Shown: positions 8,271 through 16,885, numbered from the stretch's first letter. The stretch: DNA of 64,000 bases from CAZQKW01 sp964594075 (GCA_964594075.1 CAZQKW010000005.1:1-64000); one strand, 5' to 3'. The notes: a model not told the origin generated them from the sequence alone. Numbers and translations are program-made.

Positions 8271-10604
8271 ATGGAAGGAAAAACACTGCATCACGAAGAA
8301 AAATATCGTTTAATAACTGAACACACCAGCGACCTGATTGCCATCACCACTTTTGCGGTAAATCCGGTCTATACCTACGTTAGCCCGTCGCATAAGCGAG
8401 CTATGGGGTATGACCCTGAAGACCTCATTGGCAAACCGAGCCTTGATTTAATTCATCCCGATGACAAAAAGAAACTGCTTCCTTTGCTCATTACGTATAT
8501 CAACCAGAAAGTTAAAGGATTGTTAACCGGAAAAGAGCTGGAAATTTCAGAGACTGTTCAGTTTCGCGCCCGTGATAAATCAGGAAATTGGCATTATCTT
8601 GAAAGCACCGTGAATTTGGTGCAGGACGAGCTGCTGTTTGTATCAAGAGACGTAACTGAGCGGAACCGTGCAGAACATGAACTGAGAGAGAGCACGCGTT
8701 TTTTAAGCAATATCTTGTCCAGCATTCAGGATGGTATAAGTATTTTGGATCGGGATATGAATGTTCTCATGGTAAACCCTGTTATGAAACTATGGTATTC
8801 CCACGCAATACCGCTGGTTGGCAGGAAATGTTATGAAGTATTTCATGGCAGACCTGAACCCTGCATAAACTGCCCTGCGTGCCATACGCTTGCCACCGGT
8901 AACCCGGGACATGCGGTGGTACCTCTTATGGGGGCGGACGCTGTAAATAGTGGCTGGCTTGATTTATTCAGCTTCCCGTTACGAGACGTGTCCACTGGCG
9001 ATTTTGTGGGAATTATTGAATATGCTCGCGATATTACCGCACACAAAAAGGCTGATGAATCGCTCCGCGCGAGCGAACAGAAACTGCGCAGCATTATGGA
9101 ACACATGCCTGATGGACTTGTGCTGACTGATGAACAGGGAACTATCATTGAATGGAATCGCGGCATGGAGCTGATAACCGGCCGGCAAAAAGAGCACACC
9201 TTAGGCAGGCCGTTATGGGATGTTCAATATGAGATGGCAAATCCAGAAGACCAAACGCCAGCCTACCGGGAACAGCTTACATCACTTATTATGGGCATTT
9301 TACACACAGGAAAATCCCCCGTGTTAAATACCTCGTCTGAAAAAGAATTACTACGCCCGGATGGCACCCGGCGTCTCATGCAGGTGTTGATTTTTATCAT
9401 CCAGACGGATACCGGGTTTCTGATTGGCAGTATTGGCCGGGATATTACCAATCAAAAGCTCATGGAAAAAGAGCTGCAGAAGGTAGAAAAACTTGAATCT
9501 CTGGGCATTCTTGCTGGCGGAATCGCCCATGATTTTAACAACATTCTGACTGCTATTCTGGGCAACGTATCGCTGGCAAAAATGTCTTCACACGCCGATG
9601 AGAAAACTTTCAAACGTTTAACCGATGCGGAAAAAGCGTGCGAACGGGCACGGGATCTGACTCAGCAGCTTCTCACCTTTGCCAAAGGGGGTGCTCCGAT
9701 CAAAAAAACTGTTGCCGTTGCAGATCTGATCAGGGAGACGGCAGGGTTTGCGTTGCGCGGTTCTAATGTGCGCAGCGAAATGAACATTGCGGATAATTTG
9801 TGGGCAGTAGATATTGATGAAGGCCAGATAAGCCAAGTTATTCACAACCTCATTATTAACGCCGATCAATCAATGCCGCAGGGAGGGGTTTTAAGGCTGC
9901 GGGCTGAAAATGTATATATTGACGCTAAAAAAGCCGTGCCGCTGCCGCAAGGAAAGTATATAGCAATCTCTATTGCGGATGAAGGGGTTGGTATACCAAA
10001 AGAATATGTGGCAAAAATATTTGACCCGTTTTTTACCACCAAACAAAAAGGCAGCGGTCTTGGTCTTGCCACCGCCTATTCCATTATTAACAATCATGGC
10101 GGGTATATTACGGTCGAATCAACTCCCGGCAGGGGATCAACGTTCACCTTTTATCTGCCCGCATCAGCAAAAAAGCTTAAAAGCACAAATCCGGTCTCAG
10201 AAACTATCCCCACCGGAAAGGGGAAAATTCTGGTTATGGATGACGAAGAAATCATTCGTACCGTGGCACACGACATATTGAATAGTCTGGGCTATGAGAC
10301 ACATCTTGCCTGCGATGGCGCTGAAGCGCTTGAATTATATTGTAAAGCCAAAGAGACCGGGCAGGCGTATGCTGCGGTTATCATGGATTTAACGATCCCC
10401 GGTGGTATGGGCGGGGAGGAGGCGGTAAAAAAGCTGCTGGCCGTTGATCCTAAAGCAAAAGTTATTGTTTCGAGCGGCTATGCAACCGGTCAGATAATGT
10501 CAAATTTTAAAGCATACGGCTTCAGCGCAGTCATCACAAAGCCTTACCGAATCGCTGATATGGGGGCGACATTGCAATTGGTGCTCAACGGTAACAGCAC
10601 GTAG
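8271..10604 (+). CDS. Hybrid sensor histidine kinase with three PAS domains and a receiver
   Basis: 777 residues, soluble, with no transmembrane segment. Order: PAS 1 (about 10-130, TYVSPSHKRAMGYDPEDLIG), PAS 2 (about 137-260), PAS 3 (about 268-400), HisKA with phospho-acceptor His420 in GGIAHDFNNILTAILGN, HATPase_c with N box (HNLIINADQSM), G1 (DEGVGIP) and G2 (GSGLGLATAYSI), then a receiver with phospho-acceptor Asp706 in VIMDLTIP. PAS 2 has a cysteine-rich loop (CYEVFHGRPEPCINCPACH) that could hold a cofactor or metal. No separate response regulator lies nearby, so the attached receiver or a distant partner takes the phosphate. The preceding 230-base gap has no clear gene. Confidence 0.9.
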   Translation: MEGKTLHHEEKYRLITEHTSDLIAITTFAVNPVYTYVSPSHKRAMGYDPEDLIGKPSLDLIHPDDKKKLLPLLITYINQKVKGLLTGKELEISETVQFRARDKSGNWHYLESTVNLVQDELLFVSRDVTERNRAEHELRESTRFLSNILSSIQDGISILDRDMNVLMVNPVMKLWYSHAIPLVGRKCYEVFHGRPEPCINCPACHTLATGNPGHAVVPLMGADAVNSGWLDLFSFPLRDVSTGDFVGIIEYARDITAHKKADESLRASEQKLRSIMEHMPDGLVLTDEQGTIIEWNRGMELITGRQKEHTLGRPLWDVQYEMANPEDQTPAYREQLTSLIMGILHTGKSPVLNTSSEKELLRPDGTRRLMQVLIFIIQTDTGFLIGSIGRDITNQKLMEKELQKVEKLESLGILAGGIAHDFNNILTAILGNVSLAKMSSHADEKTFKRLTDAEKACERARDLTQQLLTFAKGGAPIKKTVAVADLIRETAGFALRGSNVRSEMNIADNLWAVDIDEGQISQVIHNLIINADQSMPQGGVLRLRAENVYIDAKKAVPLPQGKYIAISIADEGVGIPKEYVAKIFDPFFTTKQKGSGLGLATAYSIINNHGGYITVESTPGRGSTFTFYLPASAKKLKSTNPVSETIPTGKGKILVMDDEEIIRTVAHDILNSLGYETHLACDGAEALELYCKAKETGQAYAAVIMDLTIPGGMGGEEAVKKLLAVDPKAKVIVSSGYATGQIMSNFKAYGFSAVITKPYRIADMGATLQLVLNGNST

Positions 10605-11146
10605 AGCTGCAGGCTTTACTGTGAACCACACGCTATCTGCGTGAAACTGTTCTATCTGTCTGCGTTCGCCTTGTTTTTTTTTGATCCCGCCAAGCTTCAT
10701 CGCGTACTCTGTTTTCCAGCACTATCCTGTATTAAAAATACTCAAGAATCTGTCTTGTCCACCAAAGCAGATTAACTCGTTATGTATGCTTACTTTTTGG
10801 CAGTTGAGATTGCCACATCGCTGTCGCGTCTCCTAAGAAACTTCTTTCTTTTATGAGCACTGTGATCTGAGACTGCGCGTCCCGCGCGGCGACGTTCTTG
10901 CGCGGTCATTGCGAAGGCGACAACGGTGCCTGAAGCAATCGTTTCTCTTGCGCGTTTACGCAACGCGTTTCGTTCATTGAACAACCCCGAAGCGCAGCGC
11001 CGGCGTCATATGCGCGCAATGACTGTTACAATTTTAATTCGTCCGCTAAACTTCTATTGATTTTATAATGTAATTTTTGTAAATATTAGTATGCTAACTA
11101 TCTGCGCTATCGATGAGAGCCAACAATTAGCACGGGAGAATTACTA
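10605..11146. repeat. Intergenic stretch holding a GTCATTGCG-type palindromic repeat
   Basis: This 542-base gap has no gene I can support. A palindromic element spans 10905-11023: GTCATTGCG at 10905-10913 and its exact complement CGCAATGAC at 11015-11023, with GAAGCAATCG-like sequence inside. A second, inverted half appears at about 10805-10828 (GAGATTGCC followed by a GTCGCG-rich tract). Similar intergenic repeats are common in many environmental bacterial genomes. A small CACGC/GCGTG hairpin follows the kinase stop (10629-10643). Confidence 0.6.
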
Positions 11147-11890
11147 ATGTCAGAAACAACGCGGATTTTGACTGAAACAGTATTTAATATTGCTTATTTG
11201 GCGGTGATATGGTGGCTGGTCATTACCATGTGGCGGCACCGGGTGTTTGTTGCCCCGCGCGATCTGCGGACGGCGGATCGGATCATGTGGGCATTTGCAT
11301 TTTTAGGATTTGGCGATATTGGTCATGTGGGATTTAGGATCGTCTCTTTTGCCATGGGGGGCCTTGATGTGCCGGTTACTATTTTGGGAAAGCAGGTGTT
11401 GCTTGCGCCCTTGGGCTCATTATCAACAGCAATCACCTTTACGATATTTTATGCCTTGCTGATTATGGCGTGGCGTGAGCGGTATAATAAACCATACGGA
11501 GCGCTTGGTTATTTTTTATTCATACTTGCTATCATACGGCTAATTATTATGTCGCACCCGGACAATGGTTGGCAGAGTCTGCAGGCTGTCCAGCCCTGGT
11601 CACTATATCGCAATCTGCCGCTCATGCTTATTCAAGTGGGGCTTGCGTATCTCATACTGCGTGATGCTTCTGCCGCAAACGATCGCACGTTCATCTGGAT
11701 CGGGCGGATGATTCTGGTTTCGTTTGCCTGCTATGCACCGGTGATATTTTTCCAGCAGCAGGTTCCCCAAATCGGCATGCTCATGATTCCCAAAACCATG
11801 GCTTATCTGGTTATGGCGTTCCTGGCATTTTTTGAGTTTTATAAAGTAAAGACGGTTTCAGGATTAAAACCAACGACCGCAAAGCCCTGA
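11147..11890 (+). CDS. Polytopic membrane protein of unknown function
   Basis: 247 residues with about seven hydrophobic segments (near 10-28, 45-60, 78-108, 120-136, 150-170, 182-202 and 208-228). Notable conserved-looking elements are GFGDIGHVGFRI in the second segment and short basic cytoplasmic loops (WRHR, WRERYNK). I do not recognise the family. GGGAG upstream supports the start. It lies 54 bases before an FAD-dependent oxidoreductase on the same strand, so it could be that enzyme's membrane partner, an inference from position only. Confidence 0.65.
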   Translation: MSETTRILTETVFNIAYLAVIWWLVITMWRHRVFVAPRDLRTADRIMWAFAFLGFGDIGHVGFRIVSFAMGGLDVPVTILGKQVLLAPLGSLSTAITFTIFYALLIMAWRERYNKPYGALGYFLFILAIIRLIIMSHPDNGWQSLQAVQPWSLYRNLPLMLIQVGLAYLILRDASAANDRTFIWIGRMILVSFACYAPVIFFQQQVPQIGMLMIPKTMAYLVMAFLAFFEFYKVKTVSGLKPTTAKP

Positions 11891-11944
11891 TCAGTTTAAA
11901 AGACTTACCTGATTGCTGATAGCATTTTTAAAAAGGAGGACGCA

Positions 11945-13267
11945 ATGACAAAAAAGTATGATCTGGTAATTGTTGGTGGAGGCCCTGCAGGACTGAGTGC
12001 CGCAAAGTTTGCCGGTGAAAATGGTCTCAAAACAGCACTCCTGGATAGAAAAACAGATATTACTAAAATTCGGCGTGTTGACGGCGGCGTGCTCTCGCCG
12101 ATGAATGAATATACCTTCAGCCAGACGACCATTTATAACCCGCAATTAAAAAAAATCTGTTTTCCAGTGAGCGGCTTCTCCATTTCTTATGACGGGCCGC
12201 ACCGAAATGTTTACGGCTTTGCCATCTATTCTCCCGGCGGAAAAAAGTTCACCTTTGGCGACCGCGCGTATCAGAAACAGGATCCTGACAAACGGCGGGC
12301 TGGTGTCACGCTTGATAAAGAGCTTATCCTTAAGGGGCTGCTCAGCGACGCTAAACAAAATGGCGTTGATATTTTCCCCAATACCAATGTGACTGGCATT
12401 CAGAAAAATGGCGACCTGGTAACGGTAACGGGCGGTGACGAGCAGTTTCAAGCGCCCTTTGTCATTGCGGCAGACGGCGTGAACTCGCGCATCAGCCGGA
12501 TACTCGGGATGAATAAGGAGCGAAAATTCTTTGCTACCCACAATGAGATGCTTTGGTACGTAGAAGGTATTGATATCCCGGAGATCGAGGGGATTGGCTT
12601 TGTGTTCACCACGGATGGAAGCTTTTTTGTAAGCAGCGGTCTTTATCAAGGACACTATCATGTAGGTGTTACCACCCATCGGCCTTCAGATGATCTTAAT
12701 GCCAAGCTGGAGAAATTTGTTTATACCGATAAAGTCTATTCGTCTTGGTTTAAAGGCGCAAAAAAGACCGGCACCGGCTGCTGTGTGGTAAATATGCATG
12801 CACCGATGAAGGAACCGTTTAAAGATAATGTCCTGATTATCAGCGATGCCGCCTGGCTCATGGAAGTGAGTAACGCCATTGCCATTGTCTGCGGCTGGAA
12901 GGCAGCCAATGCGGTTACGCTGGCACTGCTTGATGGCAAATGTAATAGAGACGGCATTGCAAGCTATTTAGAGTGGTGGCAAAAATACTTTTATGAGCCG
13001 TATGGCGAGATGGATTTCAAACCCATAGAAATTCAGGACTTTCTTGATGCTGATGACCTTGATTACTTGGTGAGTCTGGTTAAAGAACCGCGCATTGCCA
13101 CCATGGACTTCTATAAGCTTATTGGGACAATCGGTCAAACCTATGGCGAGCTGTTTCCTACAATACAGGAAGAGCGCCCGGATGTGTTTGCAAAGCTGAT
13201 GGGAATACTGGATAAGATGGAGGAGGCAGAAGCAGCGGCAAAGAAGGCAGGTTTTCCAAACAAATAA
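11945..13267 (+). CDS. FAD-dependent oxidoreductase (geranylgeranyl-reductase/FixC-like)
   Basis: 440 residues. An N-terminal dinucleotide-binding motif, VIVGGGPAG (residues 8-16), is followed by the mid-protein FAD-binding ADGVNSRISRILG and a late VLIISDAAWL segment, the order seen in the geranylgeranyl-reductase/FixC/PHBH superfamily. The ribosome binding site AAGGAGG is strong. Substrates in the family include isoprenoid chains and aromatic rings; nothing here picks one, though lipid or quinone tails would fit the membrane protein encoded just upstream and the UbiE-like methyltransferase convergent downstream. The C-terminal 80 residues are helical and acidic. Confidence 0.8.
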   Translation: MTKKYDLVIVGGGPAGLSAAKFAGENGLKTALLDRKTDITKIRRVDGGVLSPMNEYTFSQTTIYNPQLKKICFPVSGFSISYDGPHRNVYGFAIYSPGGKKFTFGDRAYQKQDPDKRRAGVTLDKELILKGLLSDAKQNGVDIFPNTNVTGIQKNGDLVTVTGGDEQFQAPFVIAADGVNSRISRILGMNKERKFFATHNEMLWYVEGIDIPEIEGIGFVFTTDGSFFVSSGLYQGHYHVGVTTHRPSDDLNAKLEKFVYTDKVYSSWFKGAKKTGTGCCVVNMHAPMKEPFKDNVLIISDAAWLMEVSNAIAIVCGWKAANAVTLALLDGKCNRDGIASYLEWWQKYFYEPYGEMDFKPIEIQDFLDADDLDYLVSLVKEPRIATMDFYKLIGTIGQTYGELFPTIQEERPDVFAKLMGILDKMEEAEAAAKKAGFPNK

Positions 13268-13336
13268 ACTCTTCTTTTTCACCATGAATGCGGCGCACTG
13301 CGCCGTCGCGCGAACTAAAACGAGACCTTAAAACGA

Positions 13337-14167
13337 TTACTTTATTCCAAGATGCACCACGGCAATGCCATTGGTAAGCCTATGATAGGAAACCGTTGAA
13401 AAGCCTATGTGCAAAAGCATTGCGCTCACCTCATCCGGCAGCGGAAACAGGCGAATTGATGAGGGAAGGTAGGTATAGGCAGTGGGAGAACCGGTAAACA
13501 ACCTGCCCATGAAGGGCATGACGTAAAATGAATATGCATCATACAGAAAGCGGAATACAGGATTTGTGGGCCGGGAAAATTCCAAGCACATTGCTGTTCC
13601 ACCCGGCTTTAAAACCCGATACATCTCGGCCAAGCCCTTTTCCATGTGCGTCAGGTTTCTGATGCCAAATCCCACCATGGCGGCGTCAAATTGATTATCA
13701 GGGAAGGCAATCTGCTCGGCATCGCCCTGAACATAACTAATCCTTCCATCGACCAGCGCCTTGTGCACCTTGCTTTTTCCCGCCAGCATCATTGCCCTAT
13801 TAAAATCATACACGGTAACGTGGCCTTCAGACCCAACATAACGTGCGGCAAGAATGGCAAGGTCAGCGGTTCCGCCACACACGTCAATTACCCGGCATCC
13901 CTGTTTTAAGCCCAGCATGTTCACCGCAATCCATTTCCACCGGTAATGGAGACCAAAGCTTAGCAGGGTATTCATGAAGTCATATTTGCGCGCTATGGAA
14001 TTAAAATGTTTCTGTACCAGCTTCGCCTTTTCTCGTGTGGGCACTTTTTGAAAACCAAAGGTCACCGTTTCATCGCGTGTGCGTAGACTATGAGGATTGT
14101 GAATTTTGTTATTAGTTGCCATGCCGAGTTGGTAGTGCGGGTGGTGTCGGTTATATCTTCTGAGCAT
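13337..14167 (-). CDS. ubiE: UbiE/MenG-type quinone C-methyltransferase
   Basis: 276 residues. The SAM-dependent class I methyltransferase fold is clear: motif I VIDVCGGTADL at 93-103, the acidic VYDFN, and FDAAMVGFGIRNL, with the UbiE signatures FNSIARKYDFMNTLLSFGLHYRWKW near 55-79 and YRVLKPGGTAMCLEFSRP. These enzymes methylate demethylmenaquinone or the ubiquinone precursor. An N-terminal extension of about 40 residues is longer than usual; a start at Met16 (14122) is possible since neither site has a strong Shine-Dalgarno. A quinone methyltransferase agrees with the quinone-linked complex I in the same window. Confidence 0.82.
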   Translation of the reverse strand: MLRRYNRHHPHYQLGMATNNKIHNPHSLRTRDETVTFGFQKVPTREKAKLVQKHFNSIARKYDFMNTLLSFGLHYRWKWIAVNMLGLKQGCRVIDVCGGTADLAILAARYVGSEGHVTVYDFNRAMMLAGKSKVHKALVDGRISYVQGDAEQIAFPDNQFDAAMVGFGIRNLTHMEKGLAEMYRVLKPGGTAMCLEFSRPTNPVFRFLYDAYSFYVMPFMGRLFTGSPTAYTYLPSSIRLFPLPDEVSAMLLHIGFSTVSYHRLTNGIAVVHLGIK

Positions 14168-14370
14168 TATGGCGATACCCTAAAGCTAAGATATATGGGG
14201 GGAGAAATCGTGTCAAGACGGAAAGCAAAACTATCGGGAGTTGCGCCAAAAAGGTTTTTACTGCATTTATAGAGCGCATGGGCCACTTCTTCCTTCCGTG
14301 TTCGTGCTGCCATGCCGTTTGTCGGATTTCTCAAGAGAATTTTTAATAAAAGTCCTGAAAAAAATAAAGG

Positions 14371-14397
14371 TTGACAGCTCTATATATATCATATCAT
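14371..14397 (+). promoter_or_regulatory. Candidate promoter for the VTT membrane protein
   Basis: A perfect TTGACA at 14371-14376 is followed by TATCAT at 14392-14397 (15-base spacer, 5 of 6 matches), or CATACT three bases later. It lies 62 bases before the ATG at 14459. The spacer is short, so confidence is moderate. Confidence 0.42.
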
Positions 14398-14458
14398 ACT
14401 TGCCAAAATTTTATATACATAGGCACCGGTTATCTTAATAGGATACCAACAAACCTGC

Positions 14459-15166
14459 ATGAAACAATTACATCCTTTTTTCCCGGTTTCTTCTGAGCGC
14501 CTGAAGGTTCTGTGCTTTGGGGGAATGTTAATAGCCCTCTGCATCATCGCTGCTGCATGGCAATGGTCGCCGCTAAGCGATTTAACCGGTCGGGCTTCTC
14601 TTATATCTTTACTGCGCAGTGTAAGCTCTGGTTCTTTCGGGTTTGTTTTTATACTATTGGTTTATGTGGCGGGCGGATTTATTATGTTTCCGATCGTAAT
14701 CCTCATCCCGGTGACAGCATCTATTCATGGCCCCCTCCTTGGTCCTGTCTATGCGCTGCTGGGGTGTCTGATAAGTGCATTGCTGTGCTATTTGCTGGGC
14801 AAGAAAATGGGTGCTGAAACAGTCAATCGTATTGCCGGCAATAGCAGTGCTTACCTCTGCAGGAACCTCTCCCGGCACGGATTTTTTATGATTGCCCTGT
14901 TGCGCCTCCTGCCAATTGCGCCCTATACAGTGGTTAATATTGTTGCGGGAGCTTTGCGCATGCGGTTGGTTGATTACACGACCGGCACCGTAGTGGGGCT
15001 GTTGCCCGGCATCGTCATCATGACGCTCATTGAATATCGGCTGGAGAGAGCTGTATATAAGCCTGATGTGTGGAATATGTTGGTGCTGGGAGCAGGAGCT
15101 TCTTTGTTGCTCATCACCACCATATGGATCAAGCAGCGGGTGATGAAGTCAGCCTTTTTTGAATAA
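14459..15166 (+). CDS. TVP38/TMEM64 (VTT/DedA-like) membrane protein
   Basis: 235 residues with about six hydrophobic segments. The VTT (SNARE-associated) core is visible: GGFIMFPIVILIPVTASIHGPLLGPVYALLGCLISALLCYLLGKKMG followed by the RHGFFMIALLRLLPIAPYTVVNIVAGALRM stretch with the characteristic Arg and Pro pair. Family members are thought to act in phospholipid or polyprenyl-phosphate scrambling or flipping; no substrate can be assigned here. It is a single gene with its own likely promoter, convergent with the CorA-type gene 50 bases away. Confidence 0.85.
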   Translation: MKQLHPFFPVSSERLKVLCFGGMLIALCIIAAAWQWSPLSDLTGRASLISLLRSVSSGSFGFVFILLVYVAGGFIMFPIVILIPVTASIHGPLLGPVYALLGCLISALLCYLLGKKMGAETVNRIAGNSSAYLCRNLSRHGFFMIALLRLLPIAPYTVVNIVAGALRMRLVDYTTGTVVGLLPGIVIMTLIEYRLERAVYKPDVWNMLVLGAGASLLLITTIWIKQRVMKSAFFE

Positions 15167-15216
15167 GCGGCCGTTCGCGCAATACAAAGTAATTGTAAGC
15201 GCGGTTAACTTCCTAC

Positions 15217-16581
15217 TTAAATCCACTTCTTTTTGAAAAAAATTAAAATCGCCATCAACGATAAAACAAAGGAAGAACCAATAATGATAAAAAAGGCCAG
15301 GGGATGATCCTGCAATGGCAATTTTACATTCATGCCGTAAAGGCTCGAAAACAAAACCGGTATGGTTAAAATAATGGTTATAAGCGTAAGGATCTTCATC
15401 ACTATATTTAAATTATTCGATATGATTGAGGCAAACGCATCCATCATGCCGCTCAAAATATCACTATAAACGTTGGCCATTTCTATAGCCTGTTTGCTCT
15501 CAGTGATGATATCTTCAAACAAGGTTTCATTCTCTTCGTCCATCTTCAAGATTCTCATCTTTTGCAGCCGTTCCAGCATGAGCTGGTTTGATTTCAGCGA
15601 AGTTGTAAAATAAACCAGGCTTTTTTCAATATTAAGAAGTTTTATGAGCTGCTGATTTTTTGATGCCTGTTCAACCTTTTTTTGTATAATTGTGGATGCA
15701 TTATTAATTTGCTTCAAATATTGAAGATACAATAGCACTGCCCGGAGAAAAATTTGCAAAATAAACCGGTGCTGATTGGTAGTGCTGAAATGTTTTACCT
15801 TATTTTCAATAAAATCATTAAGGATATCTGTCTCTCTGGCACAAACCGTTATAATCAAATCCTTAATAAGGATGACGCCTACCGGTAATGTAAAATAGAG
15901 AATATCAAGGTTGTTTTCGTCAAAAAATGGTATTTTTAATATAATAAGGGTGGCATCATCTTCAACTTCAATGCGGGCTCGTTCATCGATATCAAGAGAC
16001 GCTGTCAAAAAATCATGGGGAATGTTCAAATGTTCTGAAAGAAACGTTATTTCTTCCTGTTTAGGATTGACAACATTAACCCAGCTATGCGGCTCTATGA
16101 TGTTAATCTTTTGCAATGTATTGTGTATGGTTTTGTAAACACTAATTCCTTCTACGGTCTCAGGAATGGGGATGACTTCCCATTTTTCTGCGCCACTTAC
16201 CAGTTTCAAAACCGGTGGTGACTCTACGGGGGATGGTTTAAGCAGTGCAGAATTAAGTTTGAGCACTTTTTCTCGCGGAAGCTCCTTTATAAATGCAAGC
16301 CGCTGTTCCTCGGGCATGTTGGATATAATATCAACCAGCTCATCATGCTGCAACACTTCAAGCAAGGAGAGTTGAACATCCTCATCAAAGCTGCTAAAAA
16401 TTAAGGAACGTGTTTCGGAAGAGATATTAAGAAGTATTTGCCAGACCTCTTTGGGTGCTAATGCTCCAAGAAAATCTGCCACAACTGCTGGCGGGTTGGT
16501 TTCACAAAAGTTCTGCAGCTCTTCAATATTATTAGCTGCGAGCATTTCGCGAAACTCGGGAACGAGTAGTGGATTTTTCAT
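15217..16581 (-). CDS. CorA-type divalent-cation channel with an MgtE_N-like N-terminal domain
   Basis: 454 residues. The start at 16581 is chosen because AAGGAGG lies six bases upstream; a GTG ten codons earlier is inside the regulatory hairpin. The N-terminal 120 residues are short helical repeats rich in Leu and acidic residues (EVWQILLNISSET, DELVDIISNMPEEQRLAFIKELP) like the MgtE intracellular N domain. A CorA cytoplasmic domain follows (to about 380), ending in two membrane helices with the selectivity signature YGMN (GMN at 416-418) and a basic KKK tail. It should form a pentameric Mg2+ or Co2+/Ni2+ channel. The leader carries an unusual regulatory structure described separately. Confidence 0.87.
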   Translation of the reverse strand: MKNPLLVPEFREMLAANNIEELQNFCETNPPAVVADFLGALAPKEVWQILLNISSETRSLIFSSFDEDVQLSLLEVLQHDELVDIISNMPEEQRLAFIKELPREKVLKLNSALLKPSPVESPPVLKLVSGAEKWEVIPIPETVEGISVYKTIHNTLQKINIIEPHSWVNVVNPKQEEITFLSEHLNIPHDFLTASLDIDERARIEVEDDATLIILKIPFFDENNLDILYFTLPVGVILIKDLIITVCARETDILNDFIENKVKHFSTTNQHRFILQIFLRAVLLYLQYLKQINNASTIIQKKVEQASKNQQLIKLLNIEKSLVYFTTSLKSNQLMLERLQKMRILKMDEENETLFEDIITESKQAIEMANVYSDILSGMMDAFASIISNNLNIVMKILTLITIILTIPVLFSSLYGMNVKLPLQDHPLAFFIIIGSSFVLSLMAILIFFKKKWI

Positions 16582-16652
16582 AATGTGCCTCCTTTCCAAT
16601 ACAGGAGGCACACAATAATTAGGGGATTATACTATACCTGTCGTGCCTCCTG
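16582..16652 (-). promoter_or_regulatory. Two-state leader: alternative hairpins hiding or freeing the CorA ribosome binding site
   Basis: In mRNA sense three related segments occur: A, CAGGAGGCAC (16652-16643); B, its exact complement GTGCCTCCTG (16611-16602); and A', AGGAGGCAC (16593-16585), which contains the Shine-Dalgarno of the CorA-type gene. B can pair with A (10 bp, 31-base loop) or with A' (9 bp plus a U-A pair, 9-base loop), but not both. The B-A' form buries the ribosome binding site; the A-B form frees it. The pairing options are directly visible; the regulatory role is inferred. An alternative reading is a DNA operator, since A and B flank a TATAAT. Confidence 0.7.
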
Positions 16653-16684
16653 ATCTCATGGGTACCCGCAGGGTCGTCGTCCAT
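16619..16684 (-). CDS. Putative 21-residue leader peptide upstream of the CorA-type gene
   Basis: ATG at 16684 with GGAG six bases upstream (16694-16691); stop TAA at 16621-16619. The peptide starts MDDDPAG and later has Arg-Arg (AGG AGG codons), ending in Pro. An acidic run joined to proline at the extreme N-terminus recalls the enterobacterial MgtL leader (starting MEPDP), whose translation is sensitive to low Mg2+. Codons 11-14 coincide with pairing segment A of the two-state leader, so ribosomes on this ORF would control which hairpin forms. It is short and could be fortuitous, but its placement fits an attenuation mechanism closely. Confidence 0.5.
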   Translation of the reverse strand: MDDDPAGTHEIRRHDRYSIIP

Positions 16685-16885
16685 AGTGAACTCCATTGTA
16701 ATCATAACAAATTAAATAACCGTCTGATTTTCTTTATAACCTAATATAAACCACTTGTCTCCATAACACAAGCATAAATTATGGTTTTTTTCTTGAAAAC
16801 TATTACTTTTCAGAAATTATCTACCGGTTTTTCGTTTATGGTGCAATTTGTGGTGTCATCGTTATATTAACCTATATTTTCGAAA
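16685..16885. other. Divergent intergenic region between the CorA-type leader and the MFS gene
   Basis: AT-rich. On the minus strand TATGAT (complement of about 16700-16705) could serve as the -10 for the CorA-type leader transcript, without a clear -35. On the plus strand TTGAAA at 16793-16798 and TATCTA at 16818-16823 have a 19-base spacer, a weak candidate promoter for the MFS gene. No gene is seen. Confidence 0.4.

Noticed and set aside
8034..8294. 86-codon minus-strand ORF upstream of the kinase
   Set aside because: It overlaps the kinase start, has no ribosome binding site and no recognisable protein pattern.
10790..10984. 64-codon minus-strand ORF
   Set aside because: It is made largely of the GTCATTGCG-type repeat and reads as an arginine-rich artefact.
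13291..13305. GC-rich hairpin after the FAD oxidoreductase as a terminator
   Set aside because: Only a 6-bp stem with a 3-base loop and no T-run.
16582..16611. CorA-type start at the GTG at 16611
   Set aside because: The ATG at 16581 has an ideal AAGGAGG; the upstream GTG lies in pairing segment B and lacks a Shine-Dalgarno.
16623..16634. TATAAT between segments A and B as the main promoter of the CorA-type gene
   Set aside because: No -35 match at a suitable distance. Kept only as an alternative, since it would exclude segment A from the mRNA.
16582..16760. M-box (ykoK) magnesium riboswitch upstream of the CorA-type gene
   Set aside because: None of the conserved M-box sequence blocks could be recognised; the structure seen is a simpler leader-peptide and hairpin design.
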